Assembly: GCA_010356995.1 (NCBI GenBank)
Contig: ML996687.1
Span: forward strand, 1,117,803-1,181,802
Reading direction: 5' to 3'
DNA from: Trichodelitschia bisporula
Taxonomy: Eukaryota; Ascomycota; Dothideomycetes; Phaeotrichales; Phaeotrichaceae
DNA: 64,000 nucleotides
The position numbers were made by a program, and so were the translations under genes. The notes under the pieces are model-generated. The model saw nothing but the letters and a program-made list of their open reading frames with translations, was not told the DNA's origin and did not search any database. This document shows, piece after piece, positions 21,524 to 29,073 of the stretch; the stretch's first letter is position 1; every line of letters begins with the position of its first letter.

Positions 21524-22459
21524 ATGGCTTCTCCAGTTCAGACCTCTCCAAACCCTCACAGCTCTCCCAACCCTCAGAGCTCTCCCAACTCTCAGAGCTC
21601 TTCGAAACCCCAGAGCTCTCCAAACCTTCAGAGTTATTCGAATCGTCAGAACTCTCCAAACCTTTAAAAGCCTTCGCATCCTCAGAGTTCTCCAAACCTT
21701 CAGAGTTCTCCAAACCTTCGGATCTCTTTGAATCTTCAGAGCTCTCCGAACCCTCCAAACCCACCATATGTTGGCTCTTTCCAGTCCTATATTCAGTCCC
21801 AAGCCACGCAGCAGGCGCGAGCTTCTTCAGCTCAAAACTCACAGGGCCGTCGGCAACCAGCATCTTTTGACTCATTCGAGGACTTTCTTCATTTCCACGT
21901 TCAGCAGCATCAATCCGAGCAGCAGTCGCAAGTCGCGCAGCAGTCGCAAGTCGCGCAGCAGTCTCAAGCAGCGCAGCCGGCGCGAGTTTCTTCAGCTCAA
22001 AGCTCACAGGGCCCTCGGCAACTAGCATCTTTTGACTCTCTCGAGGCCTATCTTCATTTCCACATTCAGCAGCATCAATCTGCGCAGCAGTCGCAAGTCA
22101 CGCAGCAGCCTCAAACAGCGCAACAGCCTCAAACAGCGCAGCAGCCTCAAGCCGCGCAGCTGCCCCAAGCCGCGCAGCAGCCTCAAGCTCCGCAGCGGTG
22201 TGAAGCTACGCTGCAGTCAGAAGCCGCGGAGCAGTCAGAAGCCACACAGAAGCCTCACGCAGTACGACATAAAGAGCTTACACGTGACAAACGCATCCAG
22301 ATCCTGACTTTGAGAAACATGGCCGGCATGACGTACGCAGATATTGCAAGGCACGTAGGCTGCTCAATGAGACAAGTTCAACGGACAGTCGTCATAGGAC
22401 ATCCCTCGCCTCAGAGAAAGGGACGCTGTGGTCGTAAAAAGCGCGCATCTTCGACGTGA
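21524..22459 (+). pseudogene. Repeat-rich protein with Tc1/mariner-type HTH, interrupted by an in-frame stop
   Basis: An ATG in good context (ACCATGG, 21524) opens a frame that encodes an 18-bp repeat (SPNLQS-type hexapeptides) and is halted by TAA at 21665-21667; the same frame then reopens and runs to 22459. The second part (from about 21728) contains more of the hexapeptide repeat, two tandem 165-bp blocks (from 21815 and 21980) encoding a conserved QGxRQxASFDSxEx(2)LHFHxQQHQS pattern, a Gln/Ala-rich linker, and then a helix-turn-helix, ELTRDKRIQILTLRNMAGMT followed by YADIARHVGCSMRQVQRTV. That HTH is the type found at the N-terminus of fungal Tc1/mariner transposases. No DDE catalytic domain follows, although a degraded continuation may lie in another frame after 22459. 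Either a decayed gene, a spliced gene whose intron I cannot place, or a downstream start. Confidence 0.55.
21540..21770 (+). repeat. 18-bp coding minisatellite (SPNLQS units)
   Basis: About a dozen degenerate units of CTCTCCAAACCTTCAGAG run from 21540 to 21770. Because the unit length is a multiple of three, the opposite strand and other frames also stay open, which explains long shadow frames here. Confidence 0.85.
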
Positions 22460-22680
22460 TCGAGACCTGCGGGACTCACGAGAGAATAGGCCGGATTACC
22501 GAGTTCTTGAGCTTGGTATGGCTTTCGGCCATTTCGGTTTTGGGTGACACAGCATTCAACGTGTGTACACGGGTCTGAGTAGCTGAAAGTCTAGCTAATG
22601 TCACATCCAGATGCTTTTCGCCTGCGTGGCTTTCGACGATAGCTCGAGGCAAGCCACCGCTGATGACCCGGAGTTACCGG

Positions 22681-22897
22681 ACTCAAGCTCCTCAGCGCGG
22701 TCAGAATGCAGCCGACTGCTTTTGATCCTTCTGCCTGGTCTCTATGTCTCGTCGGTCCAAAGAATCTGGTCCAATTGATCTGATGTTCAGGATATCAGAT
22801 CCGTGGGATCAGATCCTTTGAACAGACGAAACATAGAGACCCGGGCAGAAGAATCGAAAGCAGTGAATCGCAATTTAGCCGCGCAAAGGGCTTGAGT
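22681..22897. repeat. Long imperfect inverted repeat (hairpin), arms of at least 100 bp
   Basis: Plus-strand bases 22681-22784 pair with 22794-22897 read in reverse complement, at roughly three quarters identity, around a 9-bp loop (GTTCAGGAT). Matching blocks include ACTCAAGC, ACTGCTTT, CTTCTGCC, TCTCTATGT and the AGATC-rich inner part. Most differences in the inner arms are transitions. Weaker matching continues outward to about 22610 and 22985, so the full structure may span about 370 bp. Confidence 0.8.
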
Positions 22898-23170
22898 TGG
22901 GTAATGTCCAGCGATCCCCTCCACAAGCTGAGCACCAGTTATCATCAAAGTCGCAACCACGCAGTCAAGCGACAAACTAGCTTCAATATCTTTTTCTGAA
23001 GATGGAGCTACTGCTCGGTCAGCATCAAGATTCACGTTATCGCCACATTGGATGGGCCTTAGAGGGTATGAGTGCCACCAGTACTCTATCTTCAGCTTCA
23101 CAAGGGGATATGGAATCACCAGACTCTTCGTCACTGTGCTCTCGTTTTCACACGTACACAATGCATACAA
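22787..23170 (-). CDS. Possible hypothetical protein overlapping the inverted repeat
   Basis: A 127-residue open frame with no domain recognised. Its C-terminal third is encoded by one arm of the inverted repeat; the other arm, read in the opposite direction, encodes a similar but interrupted peptide (compare VSMFRLFKGSDPTDLIS with VSMSRRSKESGPIDLM). This suggests a duplicated, inverted coding fragment, so this frame may be a remnant of a former gene. Confidence 0.3.
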   Translation of the reverse strand: MYALCTCENESTVTKSLVIPYPLVKLKIEYWWHSYPLRPIQCGDNVNLDADRAVAPSSEKDIEASLSLDCVVATLMITGAQLVEGIAGHYPTQALCAAKLRFTAFDSSARVSMFRLFKGSDPTDLIS

Positions 23171-23319
23171 AAGCCATTGAGCACTGCCTTTACCATAGCA
23201 TGACCAGTCTTCCCTCGACTACAACAGTATCTACAGCCTCAATCCACGAACGCAAAATGCGAGATAAACCCACAGCTTCAGCATCCAAACACTGATCACC
23301 TTCCCAACCAATATACAAC

Positions 23320-23547
23320 ATGCATCCTCCGAGCACCACCTTCATCTACCAGTGCCGGGACCATGAGCTCAGCAACTGCTGGGGCTGGGTCTCGGAAAAG
23401 GAAGGCTTGTGCTTCAAGTGCCTTGCCTTGAAGGCCATAATCGATGGATCCCAAGAGGGATCGGGCACTAAAGGAGAGTTTGAGAAACAACAGTCTGCGA
23501 CCCGGGGCGCTACACGGGACTGCGTAGTTCAGGAGCCTAAGCCGTGA
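23320..23547 (+). CDS. Small cysteine protein, copy 1 of a tandem pair
   Basis: A 75-residue open frame with four cysteines spaced C-x7-C-x10-C-x2-C (QC...NCWGWVSEKEGLCFKCL). The same spacing and the core G-W-V-S-x5-L-C-x2-C-L occur in the gene at 23886-24251, so the two are paralogues. The arrangement suggests a small zinc-binding knuckle. There is no signal peptide. The C-terminal half is polar. Preservation of the motif with divergent surroundings argues that both copies are, or recently were, coding. The family is not one I recognise; no function is proposed. Confidence 0.6.
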   Translation: MHPPSTTFIYQCRDHELSNCWGWVSEKEGLCFKCLALKAIIDGSQEGSGTKGEFEKQQSATRGATRDCVVQEPKP

Positions 23548-23885
23548 AGAGAAAACGGGAACTCAAAGATGCATCGCTCTTGAGTGGGAGTGACAAGAAG
23601 GGCCGATATGACTCGGTAGATAAATGAAACCTCTTGATGAGACAATTTCGATAAGTGTGGTCCCGATATTCTCGTCCCTATAGCTTCCTTCGTTAGCTTC
23701 CTTGGTGAATCCTCCGATCACAGTTTACAGCTGATGTGTGAAGTGACCAGCAAGTGAATGAACCCTGCAGAGTATATTAACCCCCACGAACCCAGCCTTC
23801 TCTGCATCATCTCTCAGCCTTACAAACCCCTGTCGATTCCTCGGACGTCTTCAATAAACCTCAGCGCTATTCCTATTTTGCAAAA

Positions 23886-24251
23886 ATGCGCCGCATCAAC
23901 TCCAACACCGAATACCACGTCTGGCAACAGTGCCCTAACTTCTGGACCGAGAAATGTCACGGCTGGGTGTCTCAGGAACACGCGCTTTGCAATCAATGCC
24001 TTGAAGCTCGGGCTGCCGTGCAGAACGACCTTCTGAAGCTCTTCGACCATGAAAGCTGGCGCCGTCCCGAGGCTGGTAAGTCGAAAGCTGCTGAACGAGA
24101 TGAGACTGAGAACAGGGAAGCTAAGGAAGCGGCGGACGGAGAGAAGGCTTTGAATGAGCTTCTGGATATATTCGAGCGTGAAGGCCGGAGTGCCGATGAG
24201 GGTGGTGATTCAAAAGCTCCGGACTGGCATGATCCTAAGAGCGACAAATGA
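23886..24251 (+). CDS. Small cysteine protein, copy 2 of a tandem pair
   Basis: A 121-residue open frame. The N-terminal 45 residues carry QQCPNFWTEKCHGWVSQEHA followed by LCNQCL, giving C-x7-C-x10-C-x2-C exactly as in the neighbour at 23320-23547. The remaining 75 residues are charged and probably helical (Glu, Lys, Ala, Asp rich), longer than in copy 1. A TATA-like TATATTAA lies at about 23771, 115 bp upstream, giving a plausible promoter. The last 42 bp overlap the 3' end of the minus-strand HTH gene at 24210-25214. No signal peptide or transmembrane segment is seen. The motif resembles a treble-clef or zinc-ribbon fragment, but this is inference. Confidence 0.65.
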   Translation: MRRINSNTEYHVWQQCPNFWTEKCHGWVSQEHALCNQCLEARAAVQNDLLKLFDHESWRRPEAGKSKAAERDETENREAKEAADGEKALNELLDIFEREGRSADEGGDSKAPDWHDPKSDK

Positions 24252-25214
24252 AGGAAGGCTTGAATTAAGAGAGTGGGATAAGGATGGAAATTCTAGAGTG
24301 TAACTGTACAATATCGGTGTGAATACAAATCTAGAAGCAGATGAAGTTGAAATGGAAAGGCATAGACAGAATAGAGACACTCCACTCCCAAAGATAAGAG
24401 CCCACGCCCATGATGACGGCGTCTGAGCCTGCAACCTCGCCGACCTCCTCACAGTTGGCTTCTCACTCGGAGCCTTCACCTGTGTCTTGTCACTCGGAGC
24501 CTTCGCCCGTGGCTTCTCAATCCGACCCCTCGCCCCTGCCTTGTCACTCCGAGCCTGCGTCCCTGCCTTGCCGCTCCGAGCCTTCGCCTGTGGCTCCTTG
24601 CTCCGAGCCTTCTTCCCCCATGGCTCCTCAATCTCATCCTTCGCTGACGTGGACTTATCGTTCTCCACCCCCTCACCCTCTCCCTTACGCTTCTTACGCT
24701 CTTCCTCCCTTTGCTTAAGATACGCCGCCATCTCCTTGCCAGTCCAGTACCCCTCCCTTGGCGGCAACACATCATCCGCCTCACTCTCCACCAGCGTCGA
24801 CTCATCCATCTCCACCCCCTCCTCCAATTCCTCCTTGCCCTTCGCAAGCATCACCTCCTGTTTCCGGTCGATATACGCCGCGATTTCATGATACCTCTTC
24901 ATCTTATCCCTCTGCTCCACCTCCCTCGCCTCCCGCTCCCCATTCGCCATATGCAGCCTCTCAAACTCATCCCACGGTCCAGGCTCATCCTCATCATGAT
25001 CCCTCCTCGTCGAAATAACGCGTATCCCCCGATGGCTCAGGTCGCCAGCCTCGCGGTACTGGCGCGCCCATCGATGACCCGTTGCTTTGGGAATTTCGCA
25101 CTCGGTGGCAGCGGCGACGATGGACATGCCTTCGTCGAGGCAGTCCATGAAGTCGACGCGCTGGGTTGCGCTGTAGCAGCCCTTGGGCATTGGGTAGTGG
25201 ATCATATTGTCCAT
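24210..25214 (-). CDS. HTH-domain protein with charged, repeat-bearing tail
   Basis: A single open frame of 334 residues. Near the N-terminus (about 15-60), YSATQRVDFMDCLDEGMSIV followed by AAATECEIPKATGHRWARQY resembles a Psq/Tc1-type helix-turn-helix. The middle is rich in Glu, Lys and Arg (probable coiled coil), and residues about 205-265 hold degenerate basic repeats of the type AKAPSDKTQVKAPSEKP and RSGKAG/RSDKAG that look like AT-hook-like or nuclear basic tracts. The last 65 residues turn abruptly hydrophobic and serine-rich, unlike the rest; the true C-terminus may be set by an intron or stop I cannot place. Its 3' end overlaps the convergent small cysteine gene. It may be a domesticated transposase-derived DNA-binding protein. 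Confidence 0.6.
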   Translation of the reverse strand: MDNMIHYPMPKGCYSATQRVDFMDCLDEGMSIVAAATECEIPKATGHRWARQYREAGDLSHRGIRVISTRRDHDEDEPGPWDEFERLHMANGEREAREVEQRDKMKRYHEIAAYIDRKQEVMLAKGKEELEEGVEMDESTLVESEADDVLPPREGYWTGKEMAAYLKQREEERKKRKGEGEGVENDKSTSAKDEIEEPWGKKARSKEPQAKARSGKAGTQARSDKAGARGRIEKPRAKAPSDKTQVKAPSEKPTVRRSARLQAQTPSSWAWALIFGSGVSLFCLCLSISTSSASRFVFTPILYSYTLEFPSLSHSLNSSLPSFVALRIMPVRSF

Positions 25215-25563
25215 TTTGACTGCAAAAGAGTTGGAGGAGTGTTAACAGGTTATTTGTGATTTGTGATTTGCGATTTGTGGGTTGAAGTTGGATGGGAAGG
25301 GCGCAACGTCATGTTAGTAAATCCTTTCACCTTCCCTTATACTCGCCATCGCGTGTATCTCAGACGCGAATCAACGCGTCACATGTCCGTACAAAAGAAA
25401 AGAGGTAAACATTGCTCATGCTTTTTCTGACGTCAATTGGAGGCGATCACCACTTCATGAAGCCAGAAGACTCCAAACCAAAACTGCAATTTAGGTTGGC
25501 CCTCCTAGGATACGAATTCCCCCGCCCGTCCAGCAATTTCTCACCTCACCACCACCCCGCATA
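25215..25563. other. Intergenic region
   Basis: Upstream of the HTH gene, with a short degenerate TTTGTGATT repeat at about 25250-25280, and downstream of the F-box gene. No further gene is seen. Confidence 0.5.
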
Positions 25564-28500
25564 TCAAAGTGCCCGCTGACCCCACTCCCCCTCCGCCCCA
25601 TAAAAGCTCGTCTCCCCAATTTCACTCCTCCTCATCCCCTCCACATACTCCTCCCTCCCACCAGGAACATAGCTCTTCATGCCACCATCCTCGCTCATAT
25701 CTCCCGCAAAGCTCTCAGCATACAGCCAGTCCCAGTCGCAAATCTCCCCATCCCGCGATACGCTCAGCTCCTTGGGCAGCCCATGTCTCCGCCCATTATT
25801 CACTTGCCATACCTTCGCCTTGCCATCCCGCCCAAACCCCCAGATCGCCAGGCCTGCTGTCTGGCTTACCGCCAGGTCGACTACCCCGTCTTGGTCGCCC
25901 ACGATCGATCCCTCCAGGTATATTGGCCACCACTTACCCTGCGGCGCCGGCCCACCACCCAGACCTACTGAAGGCGGACACCGCATCTCACGCGGCCACC
26001 ACTCGAGCCACTCATGATTAGAAGCCCGCCGATGTGCTGCACCAGGTTCCTCAGCTGCAGCCACTTCGCGCGTCCCTGGTAAGTTGTGCCTCGACGTGCG
26101 CTGGAGCTCGTGCAAGGATGCAAGATACGCATCTGCGGGGATGGAGTACAAAACAATCAGATCGCCGTAGACTGCAACGATCTTTGGGCCCTGGGCGAGA
26201 TCCGTGCCCACGGCGTAGATACGCGGGAACACGTTCTGCTGCGGGGGGAGCATGACGAATTTGCGCAAGAGCCTCCGCCGGTCCTCAGCGCGCGGCGAGT
26301 CGCCTCCCAAACAGAGATACCCGCTCGGCGGGTCGACGTACAGGATGTGGTATCCATCTGACAGCGGGACAGCGCGGTAATGATCCGCCGTGTTGAAGTG
26401 ATCGTAGTTGCGGCTGATAAGTTCGAGGGTGTCGACGTACGGATGGGGGGTGCTGCGGGCGGAGTAGAGGCGGTTCGAGAGATCGGAGCGCTGCGAGTGG
26501 TGCGCGGCGGAGCTGATGACGCGTAGTTTCTTGGGCGAGTCGATATTAGCCCGCGGCGGGAGGAAGTACAGGAAGTCGCTTGGCCCTGTTAGTGGAAACC
26601 ACCGGTTCATGTGCTGCCGTGACTGTGCGTCGATCCAGTGCAGCTCAACGCCGGCGAAGCACCCGTAGGCCACGCACTGCCGCTGCGGGCAGATGGCGAC
26701 GCTGCGCGGCGGGTCGTCGTCCGAGCACAGGTGCCGGTATATACTGCGTGGACCGTCTTCAATGGGAATGCCGCGCGAGTTTTCATCGAAGAAGCGGTGC
26801 GGCTGCGACGAGCGGACGCGCCGGACGCCACGAAATGGGGCCTTGTTGACTCGGAATTTGCCCAGTGCTGTCAGAGCGTTGCTGTCTATGGAGTGCGAGT
26901 CGGCGTCGTCGCGGTTCTCTTGCAAGGAGGAGCTAGCTGCAGACATCGCGCTGACTTCTTCCGTGGCCACGCTGCTGTGGGACCGGGGTGTCTTGACTTT
27001 GGGAGGCGAGACTATGGCGCGCTCTTCGCCGATTGTTAGGTCGCAGACTAAACCCATTCGACCATCAAGGAGAGCAGCGACGGCATACCGTCGGCAGCTA
27101 ACGTCCATGCTCATGGCCAGGACGCGGCGTGGACACACTACGCTCGTCAGGGGAAACAAATCGTTCCCCGTCAGCTCGTAGACGTATATCATACCACCTT
27201 CGGCGACCATGACGAAATCTCCACAGCTGCTGGCAGTGAGGATCAAGCCGCCCTCCTCCTTCGCCTCAGGGCCGCCATACCCGCTCGCCAGCTCGCTGAA
27301 ATCGACCCGCAGCGTTTGAGCCATAGAAGGGACGTTGAAGCAATCCTCAATACCATTTCCCGTCCATGACGAGCTCAGCGTACATTCCAGACTGAGGCGG
27401 CAGCTGAAGAACCAAGCGTTGGTTTCCATCAAAGCGCGCTCGGCTTTCCGGACTGCGCGCTGGGAATCACCGTTTCGGTCCAACATCCGCAAGGCCAGGT
27501 CATAGACGGCGCCACTGTACCATCCGCCGCGGGTAAGCATCTTGATCAGGAGCTTGTTATCGAGGCTGGCGCGGAACCAAAAGGTGCATGTGCGGCGTGC
27601 GGCATTAAAGTATTTTGGGGCTAGGTAGTCGTAGACCAAGTGTAGAATCTCGGTGGGCATACGCATGCTCAGTGGATATATCGGTGAGGGGAAGTCAGTT
27701 GTGTTGACATCAAATAGCTGGCAGACCTCGCAGAGTGCCCTGTACGTCCGGGGATCGAGGTAGGATGCAATTCTCCCCATCACCGGCTCGGGCAGCCTCT
27801 TGAGATATGATTCCATAGGGGGGAAGTATCCGGAGTGCATCCGACTGCCACCCCATTTGAGAGGATGGGGCGCCACGACATCGGAGCTGCTGAAATGCAA
27901 TTGACGCTGTCCAATCCAATTATCCGACTGCGCGCGCGAAGGAAGACTTCGTGGGGTGGAGACCTGTCGTGAAATGTTTTCCATCGACGCCGAAATATTT
28001 GTGGGAGTAACTGCTTCCGACGACGCATTAGCAAGGCTGCTGACCTGGCTCACACAACTGTGCATGCTCAGGGATGTTTGAGAGGCAAAGACGGATGGCA
28101 GTGTAGAGGGGGTAGCATCCTCGAACCCCGGGCTGCTGAAGAGGAACACCCCCCGAGCGACGACATCCATGCTGTATGACGAGCTCTGCCTAATAGGCGC
28201 CATACGGCCGCGGGTAACAAAGCTGGCCGTCGGGCTGCTGGAATGGATGATGACAAAGCTGTGATGTAGACTGGACGTACTCCGCTGTTGGGATCTTCCC
28301 GGCCCGACATCCGAGAGCCGTGTCTGCCTGCTCGGAGAGCGGACATGCAGCGAGTTTCGGACTGAAGAAAAGACCCTGTGGAGTCGAGCGGAATGGTAAC
28401 GGGGTAGGTAATATGATGACCGCGTCTCATCTCGGCGAAGATAACTGCGGATGCGCTCTGACCGGCGGCGGCGAAGATCTGTCGGACTGCTTTGTTCTGC

Positions 28501-28659
28501 AGATGCACCGTAGCCAGAGTCGGAAGAGTGTTGTGAATAGCTGAGCTCGTGAGGCTGCATGGCATTTTGAGCGCCCAGGTCAACGTCTCCGGGAGAGTCA
28601 CCAGGCATTAAGGCTGGAGTTGACTGGAGCGTGTGACTCATGTCGGAACGGTTGTTCAA
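25564..28659 (-). CDS. F-box protein with a beta-propeller-like C-terminus
   Basis: A single-exon gene of 1031 residues; ATGs at 28659 and 28641 are both possible starts. The first 270 residues are Ser/Arg/Gln-rich and disordered. About residues 280-315 (ESYLKRLPEPVMGRIASYLD and following) form one F-box-like helix set and about 330-375 (RMPTEILHLVYDYLAPKYFN and following) a second. The remaining 600 residues contain repeated beta-strand patterns ending in W-x-V/D-like motifs, for example IYVYELTG, GLVCDLT, VWQVNNGR, consistent with a divergent propeller for substrate binding. F-box proteins link substrates to SCF ubiquitin ligases through Skp1. The target is unknown. The coding strand is C-rich in the middle and G-rich near the stop. 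Confidence 0.82.
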   Translation of the reverse strand: MNNRSDMSHTLQSTPALMPGDSPGDVDLGAQNAMQPHELSYSQHSSDSGYGASAEQSSPTDLRRRRSERIRSYLRRDETRSSYYLPRYHSARLHRVFSSVRNSLHVRSPSRQTRLSDVGPGRSQQRSTSSLHHSFVIIHSSSPTASFVTRGRMAPIRQSSSYSMDVVARGVFLFSSPGFEDATPSTLPSVFASQTSLSMHSCVSQVSSLANASSEAVTPTNISASMENISRQVSTPRSLPSRAQSDNWIGQRQLHFSSSDVVAPHPLKWGGSRMHSGYFPPMESYLKRLPEPVMGRIASYLDPRTYRALCEVCQLFDVNTTDFPSPIYPLSMRMPTEILHLVYDYLAPKYFNAARRTCTFWFRASLDNKLLIKMLTRGGWYSGAVYDLALRMLDRNGDSQRAVRKAERALMETNAWFFSCRLSLECTLSSSWTGNGIEDCFNVPSMAQTLRVDFSELASGYGGPEAKEEGGLILTASSCGDFVMVAEGGMIYVYELTGNDLFPLTSVVCPRRVLAMSMDVSCRRYAVAALLDGRMGLVCDLTIGEERAIVSPPKVKTPRSHSSVATEEVSAMSAASSSLQENRDDADSHSIDSNALTALGKFRVNKAPFRGVRRVRSSQPHRFFDENSRGIPIEDGPRSIYRHLCSDDDPPRSVAICPQRQCVAYGCFAGVELHWIDAQSRQHMNRWFPLTGPSDFLYFLPPRANIDSPKKLRVISSAAHHSQRSDLSNRLYSARSTPHPYVDTLELISRNYDHFNTADHYRAVPLSDGYHILYVDPPSGYLCLGGDSPRAEDRRRLLRKFVMLPPQQNVFPRIYAVGTDLAQGPKIVAVYGDLIVLYSIPADAYLASLHELQRTSRHNLPGTREVAAAEEPGAAHRRASNHEWLEWWPREMRCPPSVGLGGGPAPQGKWWPIYLEGSIVGDQDGVVDLAVSQTAGLAIWGFGRDGKAKVWQVNNGRRHGLPKELSVSRDGEICDWDWLYAESFAGDMSEDGGMKSYVPGGREEYVEGMRRSEIGETSFYGAEGEWGQRAL

Positions 28660-29073
28660 GAGGGAGCTAGAACTTGTAGAGCTGCGTTCAGTGCTGTCCT
28701 GTCCATCTGTCGAAACCGCTGAAGCCTTGTTGGCAGAGGGTACGCCGAGCGGATGAGTGCTGGCCGGAGCGACCTCCCGCGATAGGAGGATTGAGGAAGA
28801 CGTGTTTACGATTGAGCCAGAAGGCTAGGGAAAAGTGATGAAGGGGCTGTGAGCTAGTTGTGGATGGCAGTAAGGGGTAATGGATGCATAGAGATGATTT
28901 GTGCGGTCGTTAGGAAGACATGAAGGCAAGGAGGCAATGGGAAAACAGGGCGACAGTACGGAGGAGCTCTGGGTCGGGCTTACAACAGCAAGTGGCAGTA
29001 GCGAACCAACGTGCGGTGGAGTAACATGGGGCCAAAACGCACTTGCCTTCAATTATTGATAACCGCTGCCTCA
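28660..29073. other. Intergenic region
   Basis: The promoter side of the F-box gene and 3' side of the CSC1 gene; both genes are on the minus strand. Nothing else is recognised. Confidence 0.5.

Noticed and set aside
21494-22028. Minus-strand frames of 102 and 172 residues over the HTH gene
   Set aside because: They arise because the repeat units are multiples of three; repeated Leu/Glu/Ser strings with no domain.
24758-25259. Plus-strand Pro/His/Ser-rich frames
   Set aside because: Antisense to the HTH gene; composition follows from its Glu/Arg codons.
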